Of a stretch of DNA of 64,000 nucleotides, positions 1 through 8,452 are shown in pieces. The first letter of the stretch is position 1, and every line of letters starts with the position of its first letter. The position numbers and the translations under genes were made by a program. The stretch is from Sphingomonas sp. DG1-23 (GTDB taxonomy: Bacteria > Pseudomonadota > Alphaproteobacteria > Sphingomonadales > Sphingomonadaceae). The notes below the pieces were generated by a model that saw only the letters and a program-made list of their open reading frames with translations, was not told the DNA's origin and did not search any database. Location of the stretch: contig NZ_JAVAMA010000001.1 of NCBI RefSeq assembly GCF_030730875.1, forward strand, positions 310,001-374,000. The letters run 5' to 3'.

Positions 1-1487
1 GCTCGCCTCTGGTATTCATGCGCTCCGACATCCTCGCCAACCAGGCCGAGACGTATCGCCGCTTCAGCATCGGCGGGCAGACCGACGAGGGCGGCACCGC
101 CTCGTCCTTGTGGAACCCGATCTGCGATCGTCCCGACGAGATCGCCAATAGCTGCTTCACCCCCGGCGAGATCCTCGACGTCAGCGAGCGTACCAAATCG
201 GCTTATGCGATGGTCAAGTTCGGCGGCGACGACGCGCGCATCGGCGGTCTGAACGTCAGCGGCAATCTCGGCGTGCGCTGGGTCAATCTGCGCGTCGAGA
301 GCGAGGGCGCGCTCAATTACGCCGTGCCGTTCACTTCGGGCGATCTCAATTGCCAGCCGCTGCCTCCCGAAGTGATCGCCGGCCTGGAGCCGGGCCAATA
401 TGCGATCTCGCCGGCCTGCCTCGCGGTCAATTCGCTCGAGGATCAGGCCTTTTCGAGCGGCGGCAGCACGCCGTCGACGGTGCGTAACCAGACCAATTAC
501 TGGCTGCCCAGCCTCAACATCCGTTTCGGGCTCGGCGATGACTGGTTCGTCCGTTTCGCCGGATCGCGCGCGATTTCCAAGCCCGATATCGGCCTGCTCA
601 AGAACTTCATGGCGGTGCAGCGCTCATTCGTGCCGCAATCGGACATCCGCGCCGGCAATCCCGCGATCGTGCTCGACGCCGCCGGCAATCCGGTGAGCCT
701 GCGCTACGGCTATACCGCGCAGATGGGCAATCCGCGGCTAAAGCCGATCCAGGCCGATCAGTTCGACATCTCGATCGAAAAGTATAGCGGCAGCCTGGGT
801 TCGTTCAGCGTCGCGGCCTTCTACAAAAAGTTTCGCGACTATATCCAGAACGGCACCTTTTCGGTCCCGATCACCAATAATGGCGTGACCCGCGACGTCG
901 TGGTCCGCGGACCGGTCAACGGCGACGGTGCCTCGATCTACGGCTTCGAGATCGCCTTCCAGCGCTATTTCGATTTCCTGCCGGCGCCCTTCGACGGGTT
1001 CGGCGTGCAGGCCAATTACACCCGGATCAAGAACGAAGGGGTCAAGAACGCCAATCTGGTCGTCGATACCACCGGCGGCAGTTCGATCGCGCGCTCGGCG
1101 CTCGAGGGAATGATCCAGGTCGACCGGCTGGAGAATCTCTCCGATCACGCCTTCAACGCGATCCTGATGTACGAGAAGCCGGGCTTCGGCGCGCGTCTCG
1201 CCTATAATTGGCGATCCAAATATGTGAACTCGGTCAATGACTGCTGCCTCGGCTTCCCGGTGTGGAACGAGCCCGAAGGCTATCTCGACGGCTCGATCCG
1301 CATCGCAGTGACGCCGCAGCTCGAATTCAGCTTCCAGGGCTCGAACCTGCTCAACACCCGCATCAAGATGCGCGCGCAGGTGAGCGGTCCGACCGAGGAC
1401 GATCCGGACCGCGAAGTGAAGTTCCTGCCGGGCGGCTCGTTCGAATATGATCGCCGCTTCCAATTCGGTATCCGCGCCAAATTCTGA
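1..1487 (+). CDS. TonB-dependent receptor, C-terminal part (5' end outside window)
   Basis: This is the C-terminal portion of an outer-membrane TonB-dependent receptor. The reading frame is open from base 3 with no start or stop before the first ATG at 18, so the gene begins upstream of the window. The visible part is all beta-barrel: alternating polar and aromatic strands, an 'ANYTRIKN' strand, and the terminal aromatic signature ending in 'FGIRAKF', which is the usual outer-membrane insertion signal. The plug domain and TonB box are not in the window. The next genes (halogenase homologue, GH27 galactosidase, DUF4832 protein) suggest a carbohydrate substrate, which is inference. The family call is secure; the substrate is not. 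Confidence 0.93.
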   Translation, partial: SPLVFMRSDILANQAETYRRFSIGGQTDEGGTASSLWNPICDRPDEIANSCFTPGEILDVSERTKSAYAMVKFGGDDARIGGLNVSGNLGVRWVNLRVESEGALNYAVPFTSGDLNCQPLPPEVIAGLEPGQYAISPACLAVNSLEDQAFSSGGSTPSTVRNQTNYWLPSLNIRFGLGDDWFVRFAGSRAISKPDIGLLKNFMAVQRSFVPQSDIRAGNPAIVLDAAGNPVSLRYGYTAQMGNPRLKPIQADQFDISIEKYSGSLGSFSVAAFYKKFRDYIQNGTFSVPITNNGVTRDVVVRGPVNGDGASIYGFEIAFQRYFDFLPAPFDGFGVQANYTRIKNEGVKNANLVVDTTGGSSIARSALEGMIQVDRLENLSDHAFNAILMYEKPGFGARLAYNWRSKYVNSVNDCCLGFPVWNEPEGYLDGSIRIAVTPQLEFSFQGSNLLNTRIKMRAQVSGPTEDDPDREVKFLPGGSFEYDRRFQFGIRAKF

Positions 1488-1550
1488 CGGGGAGCACGGG
1501 CCGGTGCGGATGGGCGCACCGGCCCAAGGTCGGCGGAGAGGGAGGATACG

Positions 1551-3044
1551 ATGCAGCGCATCGTGATATTGGGCGGCGGCACGGCGGGGTGGATGGCGGC
1601 CGCCTGCCTCGCGCGGACGCTGGGCACCGAACGGCGCACGATCACGCTGATCGAATCCGAAGAAATCGGCACCGTCGGCGTCGGCGAGGCTACGATCCCG
1701 CTGATCGAGACCTTCCACCAGATCCTCGGAATCAATTCGATCGACGTGCTGCGCGGCAGCGAAGCGACCTTCAAGCTCGGCATCGAATTCGTCGATTGGC
1801 ACAAGCGCGGCGCGCGCTATCTCCATCCGTTCGGGCCGATCGGCACGGACCTCAACGGCACCGGCTTTCTCCAGCATTGGCTGCGCCACCGCGCCGAGGG
1901 CGGCACCAGCGACCTGCTCGCGTACAATCTCGAGACCCAGGCGGCGATGGCGGGGCGCTTCGGCATGGCTCAGCTCCGCGACCCGGACGCGCGACAGCTC
2001 CACTTCGCCTATCATTTCGACGCTGCGCTCTACGCCGCGATGCTCCGGCGCTATTCCGAGCGCCTCGGCGTCAAGCGGATCGAGGGGATGGTCCAACATG
2101 TCGACCGGGACGGCACCACCGGCGACGTCGCCGGGCTGACGCTGAAGGACGGACACGAAATCGCCGGCGATTTCTTCCTCGATTGCTCGGGCTTCCGGGG
2201 CGTGCTGATCGAGCAGACGCTCGGCGCAGGCTATGACGACTGGAGCCACTGGCTGCCGTGCAACCGCGCGGTCGCGGTGCAGAGCGGCAAGCTGGCGGAA
2301 CTCCCGCCGTTCACGCGCTCGACCGCGCTCGATGCCGGCTGGCAATGGCGCATCCCGCTCCAGCACCGCACCGGCAACGGCCATGTCTTCTGCGACGCCT
2401 TCGTCTCCGAAGACGCCGCCACCGATGCCCTGCTCACCCGGCTCGACACGCCCGCGATCGCCGAACCCCGCATGCTGCGCTTCGTCACCGGCCGGCGGCG
2501 CAAGACCTGGGACCATAATGTCGTCGCGTTGGGGCTGGCCGGCGGGTTCCTCGAGCCGCTCGAGAGCACGTCGATCTACATGGTCCAGTCGGCGCTGGCG
2601 AAGCTGATCACCCTGTTCCCGCGCGGCGGGGGCGTGAACCCCGTTGTCCGGAACAGCTTCAACGCGATGATGGCCACCGAGTGGGAGCGGGTGCGCGACT
2701 TCATCGTCGCGCATTACAAGGTCACCGAACGCGACGACACGCCCTTCTGGACGCATTGCCGCGACATGGTGATTCCCGACAGTCTCGCCGAGCGGCTGGC
2801 GCTGTTCGCGGAGGGCCTGTTCGTCGAGCAGCCGCACGATCTGTTCAAGGAAGGCAGCTGGGCGTCGGTGCTGATCGGGCAGGGCCTGATGCCGAAGCGG
2901 CACCATCCGATCGCGGACGCGGCGCCGCGCGAGGCGCTCGAAAGCCAGCTCGCAAGGATGCGCGCGGCGATCGCGGCGCGGCTCGCCGATCTGCCCGCGC
3001 ATGCCGATTATGTCGATCTCTGCATGGGACGCGCCGCGGCGTGA
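1551..3044 (+). CDS. Flavin-dependent tryptophan halogenase family protein
   Basis: The product is a 497-residue member of the FAD-dependent tryptophan halogenase family (PrnA-like). The N-terminus has a dinucleotide-binding motif GGGTAGW (residues 8-14). The halogenase signature WxWxIP is intact as WQWRIP at 264-269, and K75 sits in the 'ATFK' context that matches the catalytic lysine of PrnA. Members need reduced FAD from a partner reductase, and none is encoded next door. A purine-rich Shine-Dalgarno (ggagagggagg) precedes the ATG. The gene lies 63 bp after a TonB receptor and 38 bp before a secreted galactosidase. Relatives of this type in Sphingomonadales, Caulobacterales and Xanthomonas often sit beside TonB receptors, and their natural substrates are mostly unknown. 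Real halogenation of free tryptophan is not implied. Confidence 0.9.
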   Translation: MQRIVILGGGTAGWMAAACLARTLGTERRTITLIESEEIGTVGVGEATIPLIETFHQILGINSIDVLRGSEATFKLGIEFVDWHKRGARYLHPFGPIGTDLNGTGFLQHWLRHRAEGGTSDLLAYNLETQAAMAGRFGMAQLRDPDARQLHFAYHFDAALYAAMLRRYSERLGVKRIEGMVQHVDRDGTTGDVAGLTLKDGHEIAGDFFLDCSGFRGVLIEQTLGAGYDDWSHWLPCNRAVAVQSGKLAELPPFTRSTALDAGWQWRIPLQHRTGNGHVFCDAFVSEDAATDALLTRLDTPAIAEPRMLRFVTGRRRKTWDHNVVALGLAGGFLEPLESTSIYMVQSALAKLITLFPRGGGVNPVVRNSFNAMMATEWERVRDFIVAHYKVTERDDTPFWTHCRDMVIPDSLAERLALFAEGLFVEQPHDLFKEGSWASVLIGQGLMPKRHHPIADAAPREALESQLARMRAAIAARLADLPAHADYVDLCMGRAAA

Positions 3045-3082
3045 TCCCCTCGATATCCACTCCGGCCCGCAGCAGGTCCTCG

Positions 3083-4984
3083 ATGTACAAGCCTCTCCTT
3101 TTCGCGTCCGCGCTCGTGCTGGGCGCGGCGCCGGCACGCGCCCAGACCACGGATCCACTCGCGCCGACCGGCCGCTGGACCTTGCCCGAGCGCAAGCAGG
3201 CGCAGACCCCGCCAATGGGCTGGAGCTCGTGGAACGCGTTCCGCACCGAAGTCGATGAGGACAAGGTGCTCGGCGCCGCGCAGAAGCTGGTCGACAGCGG
3301 CCTGGCGAAGCTCGGCTATGTCTATGTCAACGTCGACGACGGCTGGTGGCTCAAGCGGCGGACGACCGACGGGCGGATGCAAATCCGCACCCGCATCTTC
3401 CCCTCCGCGGCGGTCCGCGGCGGCGACACCAGCTTCCGCCCGTTCACCGATCGGCTGCACGCGATGGGGCTCAAGGCAGGGATCTACAGCGATGTCGGCC
3501 GCAACGCCTGCTCGCAGGCCTATGATCTCCATTCGCCGAACCTGCCCGAAGGCACCACCGCCGAGCGCGAGGTCGGGCTGTTCGGCCATGTCGATCAGGA
3601 TATCGCGCTCTATTTTCGCGAATGGGGGTTCGATTACATCAAGGTCGATGCCTGCGGGATCAACGTCTATGCCCCCGGCAGCGCAGTGGTGCGCGACAAT
3701 CACTACACGCCGATGCCGCCGCTGATCGACCAGGCATCGATCAACCGCACCGATGTTCCCACGGTCCGCGCGCTCTACGAGAAGGTCGCGCAGGCGCTCG
3801 AACGCCACAATCCCGACGGCGACTATATCTTCTCGCTCTGCGCCTGGGGCAGCGCCGACGTGCGCAGCTGGGGCAATCGGGTCGGTCACCTGTGGCGTAC
3901 CAGCGGCGACATCACGCCGAACTGGACGCGGATGCTCCACAATTTCGACAGCGCCTCGACGCGCGCGCTCTACGCCAAGCCGGGCGCGTGGAACGATCCC
4001 GACATGCTGTTCATCGGCCATGGCGATTTCGACGCCAACCATCTGACCGAGGCGCGTTCGCACTTCGCGCTCTGGGCGATCATCAACGCGCCGCTGCTGA
4101 TCGGCTATGATCTGCGCAACGCGCCGCAGAGCCTGCTCGACATCTGGGGCAATGCCGATGTGGTCGCAGTCAATCAGGATCGCGGCGGGCATCAGGGCGT
4201 GATCGCCTATGACAGCAATGACGTGCAGATCATCGTCAAGACACTGGCGGGCGGGCGCAAGGCGGTGGCACTGTTCAATCGCGGGCTGGCGCCGGCCAAG
4301 GTCGATCTCACCGCCGCGCACCTCAAATTTTCCGACACCGCGCCGATCCGGCTGCGCAATCTGTGGGACAAGTCCGCACTGGCGCCGTTCAAGAGAGAGG
4401 CCAGCTTCACGCTCGCGCCGCGCGAGACGCTGATCTTCGAAGCGCAAGGCGTACGCCGGCTGACCGACGGCGTGTATCTCTCGGAGATCCCGGGGGACAT
4501 CAACGTCGCGGCGGACGGCGTCACCACGCCCGAGCCCGATCCGATGGGCCACCGCATGATCGGCCAATGGAGCGGCACCCGCAATGGCGGCGAGCGCCCG
4601 ATCTATGCCGGTTGGGGCGGCGCGCGCGCCGATGCGACGCCTTATGATCAGGCGCTGCAGATCGCCGGGCGCGGCTTCGATACCGGCATCGGCATCCTCG
4701 CCGGGTCGCGGCTCGAGATCCGCAACCGCACGGGACGGACCCGCTTCGAGGCACTGGTCGGCGTCGATGATTCGACGCGGAACACGAAGGACAAGGTGCG
4801 CTTCCGCGTCTATGGCGACGGTCGATTGCTGGCAGAGAGCCTGCCCTTGGGATTCGGCGAGGCCGCACAGCCGCTGACCGCCGATCTGCGCGGCAGCAAG
4901 CTGATCGAGATCGTCGTCGCGCGCGACGGCAATATCAGCGACTTGCCGGTGGTGGCGACCTGGGCCGAAGCGGCGCTGCGATGA
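3083..4984 (+). CDS. Secreted GH27 alpha-galactosidase with C-terminal NPCBM domain
   Basis: The product is a 633-residue secreted glycoside hydrolase of family 27. It starts with a signal peptide (residues 1-20, cleaved after 'APARA'). The GH27 opening motif 'PPMGWSSWN' follows at 43-51. The nucleophile is D189 in 'KVDAC' and the likely acid/base is D276 in 'WRTSGDI'; the conserved 'WNDPDML' segment is at 303-309. A beta-sandwich follows, and from about residue 470 a region resembling an NPCBM carbohydrate-binding module ends the protein. The ATG at 3083 was chosen because it begins the signal peptide; the frame is open further upstream but inside the halogenase gene. It should release terminal alpha-galactosyl residues (possibly beta-L-arabinopyranosyl) in the periplasm or outside the cell. 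The stop overlaps the next start (ATGA). Confidence 0.92.
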   Translation: MYKPLLFASALVLGAAPARAQTTDPLAPTGRWTLPERKQAQTPPMGWSSWNAFRTEVDEDKVLGAAQKLVDSGLAKLGYVYVNVDDGWWLKRRTTDGRMQIRTRIFPSAAVRGGDTSFRPFTDRLHAMGLKAGIYSDVGRNACSQAYDLHSPNLPEGTTAEREVGLFGHVDQDIALYFREWGFDYIKVDACGINVYAPGSAVVRDNHYTPMPPLIDQASINRTDVPTVRALYEKVAQALERHNPDGDYIFSLCAWGSADVRSWGNRVGHLWRTSGDITPNWTRMLHNFDSASTRALYAKPGAWNDPDMLFIGHGDFDANHLTEARSHFALWAIINAPLLIGYDLRNAPQSLLDIWGNADVVAVNQDRGGHQGVIAYDSNDVQIIVKTLAGGRKAVALFNRGLAPAKVDLTAAHLKFSDTAPIRLRNLWDKSALAPFKREASFTLAPRETLIFEAQGVRRLTDGVYLSEIPGDINVAADGVTTPEPDPMGHRMIGQWSGTRNGGERPIYAGWGGARADATPYDQALQIAGRGFDTGIGILAGSRLEIRNRTGRTRFEALVGVDDSTRNTKDKVRFRVYGDGRLLAESLPLGFGEAAQPLTADLRGSKLIEIVVARDGNISDLPVVATWAEAALR

Positions 4985-6378
4985 GCGCGACTTCGATCCG
5001 CACGGTGATCGCGAGTTTGGCGGGACTCGTGCTTCTCTGCGGCGCGAATGCGATTGCGGGACCGCATACGCAGGACAGGGTCACGGCCAGCTTCAGCGAG
5101 GGGACCGGACCGCTGGCGAACCCCGAACGCGGCTTCTACCGCGCCGGACCGAGCGATCTGCAGCGGCTCGATTCCGCGTTTCTCGAAGCCGCGTACAAAC
5201 AAGGCTACCGGCTGATCTATGCGCGGATCGATCTCGAGCCCTATCGCACGCGGCCGCTGCCCGCGGACTATCTGAACAAGCTCGAGACCGGCTTCGCCGC
5301 CGCCCGGCGCGCGGGAGTAAAGCTGATCGTCCGGGCGGTGTACAATTATCCGCGCGGCGAGACCGAGTATCGCGACGCAAAGGATGCGGCCCTGCCGCTG
5401 GTCCTGCGCCACCTCGCGCAACTGAAACCGGTGCTGCACGCCAACTCCGATGTCATCGCGTTCGTGCAGGCGGGTTTCGTCGGGGCATGGGGCGAATGGC
5501 ACACTTCGTCGAACGGCCTGACCGAGCCCGCCGCCCGTACGGCGATCAAGGATGCGCTGCTGGAAGCGGCACCGGCGGACCGCTTCGTCCAGTTCCGCTA
5601 TCCGCCCTATATCCGCGATTGGCTGCCGCGCTTGCCCGTCGAGGGGCTTCGCATCGGTTTCCACAATGACTGCTTCCTCGCCAGCCAGACCGATGTCGGC
5701 ACCTTCAGCGAGGATGCGAAGGTGCGCGCGGACGAGCAGGACTATATCGATCGGCTCGGCGACCTGTCGCCGTTCGGCGGCGAGACCTGCAACCCCGCGG
5801 ACGATCCCGGCGCGGCCCCACGCACGCAATGTGCCGACATCCTCCGCGAAGGCGCGCGCTACGGCCTCACCTATCTCAATGCCGACTATTATCGCCGGCA
5901 GTTCCACGACGCCTGGCGCGCCAATGGCTGTTACGACGAAGTCGCCGCGAGGATGGGCTATCGCCTCCGCCTGCTCGACATCGTGCATGACCGTCGCGTC
6001 GCGCCGGGTGGCGATCTCCGGCTGACTCTGACGATTCGCAACGAAGGATGGGCGCGTCCGTCCAATCCGCGTGGCGTCACGCTCCTGCTTCGCGACAGAG
6101 GAGGCGCCGTGCGTCGCCTGCCGGTCGCCGGCGTCGACCTGCGCCAATTGCTGTCCGGCGCAACGCCCGCGCTGCCGCTCGCGGTTACGCTGCCACGCGA
6201 TCTGAAATCCGGCGCCTATGACCTGCTGATCGCCTTCCCCGATGCGAGCCCGAAGCTGCGCAGCGATCCGCGCTATGCGATCCGGCCCGCCAACGCCGAC
6301 GACCCTGCCGGAGCGCAAGGTTGGGAGGCGGCGCTGGGCGCGTTCCGGATCGGCACGATCGTGCAGGTATCGAACTGA
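4981..6378 (+). CDS. Secreted DUF4874/DUF4832 domain protein
   Basis: The product is a 465-residue exported protein. A signal peptide spans residues 1 to about 27. It is followed by the DUF4874 opening 'NPERGFYR' and by a TIM-barrel-like first half carrying 'GAWGEWH', a motif suggestive of a glycosidase active site. The C-terminal half, with 'DIVHDRRVAPGG', matches DUF4832, a beta-sandwich. This pair of domains is common in carbohydrate-degrading loci and is suspected to be glycosidase-like, but the activity is not established. The start overlaps the stop of the galactosidase gene by 4 nt (ATGA), so the two are translationally coupled. It is probably the last gene of the sugar locus, since the next gene is convergent. 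Confidence 0.85.
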   Translation: MSATSIRTVIASLAGLVLLCGANAIAGPHTQDRVTASFSEGTGPLANPERGFYRAGPSDLQRLDSAFLEAAYKQGYRLIYARIDLEPYRTRPLPADYLNKLETGFAAARRAGVKLIVRAVYNYPRGETEYRDAKDAALPLVLRHLAQLKPVLHANSDVIAFVQAGFVGAWGEWHTSSNGLTEPAARTAIKDALLEAAPADRFVQFRYPPYIRDWLPRLPVEGLRIGFHNDCFLASQTDVGTFSEDAKVRADEQDYIDRLGDLSPFGGETCNPADDPGAAPRTQCADILREGARYGLTYLNADYYRRQFHDAWRANGCYDEVAARMGYRLRLLDIVHDRRVAPGGDLRLTLTIRNEGWARPSNPRGVTLLLRDRGGAVRRLPVAGVDLRQLLSGATPALPLAVTLPRDLKSGAYDLLIAFPDASPKLRSDPRYAIRPANADDPAGAQGWEAALGAFRIGTIVQVSN

Positions 6379-6421
6379 CGGTTGCGGACCTGAGATAGCG
6401 GCCGACGAACCGGACGATCGC

Positions 6422-7099
6422 TCAGGATTGCGGATCGCTTTCGATCAGGCGCAGCCTGCCGTCGGACGTCGCGCGCGCGGCGAGCCCGCGATAGTCGGGA
6501 ACCCGCAAGCGACCATCGTCGCGCGAATGCCGGTGCGTCGCTTCCACCACGATCACGGTCGCGCCGGCCGCCTCGCCTGCCGCGATGCCCGCCGGCGCAT
6601 CTTCCCAGACGAGGCAATCGCCGACGTCGACGCCGAGCGCGCGGGCCGCGGCAGCGAAGCAATCGGGAGACGGCTTGCCGTTGCGAACATCCTCGGCGCT
6701 GACGAGTATAGGCGGCGTCGGCAGGCCGGCAGCTTCCATGCGTCTGATCGCGAGCCGGCGCGGGGCGGAGGTGACCACGGCCCAACGGTCGCGCGGCAGG
6801 CTCTCGAGAAACGCCCTTGCTCCGGCAACCTCCACGATCCCGTCTACGTCCGCGACCTCTGCCGCCGTGATCAGCGCCGCCTCATGCTCGACGTCCATCT
6901 CCGCCGAGGCGAAACGGCGCACCGTCGTAGCCACCTGTACCCCGTGGAGTACCTCGATGACTTCACCGGGGTCGAGCCCATGTCGCTCGGCCCAGCTGGT
7001 CCACACGCGATTGGCGACCGCGATGCTGTCAAGGATCGTTCCATCCATGTCGAACAGGAACGCCGCAAAGCTCCGGTCCGGTAGTCGCTGATCCGTCAT
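6422..7099 (-). CDS. HAD-superfamily phosphatase (sugar-phosphatase / beta-phosphoglucomutase type)
   Basis: The product is a 225-residue HAD hydrolase with a C1 helical cap. Motif I is 'FDMDGT' (D17 and D19), motif II is the serine in 'VVTSAP', the motif III lysine is in 'KPSPDCF', and motif IV is 'WEDAPAG'. Such enzymes dephosphorylate or isomerise small sugar phosphates; the exact substrate cannot be read from the sequence. The ATG at 7099 was chosen because motif I then begins at the usual distance and a purine run (ggaagaga) lies directly upstream. GTG at 7147 and ATG at 7144 would extend it by 15-16 unconserved residues. The gene is convergent with the DUF4832 gene. Confidence 0.88.
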   Translation of the reverse strand: MTDQRLPDRSFAAFLFDMDGTILDSIAVANRVWTSWAERHGLDPGEVIEVLHGVQVATTVRRFASAEMDVEHEAALITAAEVADVDGIVEVAGARAFLESLPRDRWAVVTSAPRRLAIRRMEAAGLPTPPILVSAEDVRNGKPSPDCFAAAARALGVDVGDCLVWEDAPAGIAAGEAAGATVIVVEATHRHSRDDGRLRVPDYRGLAARATSDGRLRLIESDPQS

Positions 7100-7216
7100 T
7101 CTCTTCCACGCACCCCGCTCGGCCTTGTCCAGGGCCCGTAGCATCACCCCGGCGCATCCGCGCGGTGCATTCGATAGATTCGCGCGAATTCCTGCGGCTA
7201 TCGCACGAGCGAGGGG

Positions 7217-8452
7217 CTAGTCGTAGGTCACCACCAGCCGTTCGGCGAACGGGCCGTTCTTGCTGAGCTTGCCCGCCTTGCCTGCCGCGCGGCGCAGCTT
7301 CGGCCGCTTGAGCAGCGGCTTGAGCATCAGATGCAAGGTCGCGTGGTTGATGTGACGGCCAAAGCATTCGTGCAGCCCGAAGCCGAAATGCATATAGTCG
7401 CTCGCCGGCCGATCGGGATCGAAAACGCGCGGATTGGCGACGCGGCGCGGATCCATCATCGCCGAGGCGAAGGCGGCGAGCACCTGCGCGCCGGCGGGGA
7501 TCGTCGCGGCATGCGACGTGCCCCGGCCGAGCGTCCAGTCGACCAATGCCACCCGCGGCAGGCCCGGCGCGAGCGGATCGAAGCGCATCGCCTCGAGCAC
7601 ATAGCGGCGCAGCCGATCGTCATCGTCGGCGCGCGCCGCCGCCTGCGCTTCGGCCAGCGCCTTTGGCCGGCGGAGCAATTGCTCCATCGCCTGCGGCACG
7701 ACCATCGGCGGCTGCGGCGGCCCACCGACGATGAAGCCCATCAGCGAGGTGCGGATGAAATCGTCGCTATACGCCGGATCGCCCGCTGCCTGCAGCGCGA
7801 GACAGCGGGAAAGCACATCGTCCTTGCCCGGTTCGATCCGCCGCCGCACGATCTCGTTCTGGATGTGCAGGCGCAGCGCCGGCGCGATCTCGTCGACCTG
7901 CTTGCGCAATTCGGGATCGTTGCCCTGATCGACGAACTGGAACTCGAACAGCCGGGTGCCCCAGACGCGCAAATCGCCGCCCTGCGGATCGGCCACGCCG
8001 AGATAATCGCCGAGCATCGTGAAGGTGACCCGCCGCACCAGGGTATCGACCACGTCGATCCGGCCGCCGGCCTGCGCGACGATCGCCTCGCCCAAGGCTT
8101 CGGTCTGCGCCGCGAGCCTCGGCAGGTCGTCGGGCCGCACCACCCGGCGCATCGCATCGGTATCGTGACGATATTGCTCGGTGTCGGCCATGCCGAGGAA
8201 GAAGGGCTGTCCGCCCATGATCACGTCGAGATGCGGCTTGTAGATCACCCCGAACGCCGGATCGGTCGCGAACACTTCGCGGACATCGTCGTAGCGCGAC
8301 GTGAGATAGTTGTTGCCCAGCTTCATCACCGGCTTCCAGCGCCGCAGGAAGGTGAAGAAGTTCGGCATCAGCGCGAACACCATCCGCTGGATGGCCGCCT
8401 TGATCCCCCTCGGCCCCGGCCGGAGCACGTCGCGCGACGTCAACGCGCTCAT
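7217..8452 (-). CDS. Cytochrome P450 with aberrant I-helix
   Basis: The product is a 411-residue P450-fold haem-thiolate protein. The haem loop is 'FGFGLHECFG', with the ligand C363. The K-helix ExxR is E287-R290 ('EAMR'), and the C-helix has 'HDTDAMR'. The I-helix segment (about 238-255) reads 'GFIVGGPPQPPM'. The usual acid-alcohol pair (A/G-G-x-D/E-T) is missing and prolines are inserted, so reductive O2 activation is unlikely. This resembles the condition in peroxygenase or hydroperoxide-rearranging P450s; that reading is inference. No transmembrane anchor, ferredoxin or reductase gene is nearby. The start overlaps the stop of the DyP peroxidase gene by 4 nt (ATGA), so the two are coupled and co-expressed. 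Confidence 0.9.
   Translation of the reverse strand: MSALTSRDVLRPGPRGIKAAIQRMVFALMPNFFTFLRRWKPVMKLGNNYLTSRYDDVREVFATDPAFGVIYKPHLDVIMGGQPFFLGMADTEQYRHDTDAMRRVVRPDDLPRLAAQTEALGEAIVAQAGGRIDVVDTLVRRVTFTMLGDYLGVADPQGGDLRVWGTRLFEFQFVDQGNDPELRKQVDEIAPALRLHIQNEIVRRRIEPGKDDVLSRCLALQAAGDPAYSDDFIRTSLMGFIVGGPPQPPMVVPQAMEQLLRRPKALAEAQAAARADDDDRLRRYVLEAMRFDPLAPGLPRVALVDWTLGRGTSHAATIPAGAQVLAAFASAMMDPRRVANPRVFDPDRPASDYMHFGFGLHECFGRHINHATLHLMLKPLLKRPKLRRAAGKAGKLSKNGPFAERLVVTYD

Noticed and set aside
738..3215. An 825-codon open frame on the minus strand opposite the receptor and halogenase genes
   Set aside because: It is a shadow of high-GC coding DNA. The product is Arg/Ala/Asp-rich with no domain, and the plus-strand genes have complete catalytic motifs.
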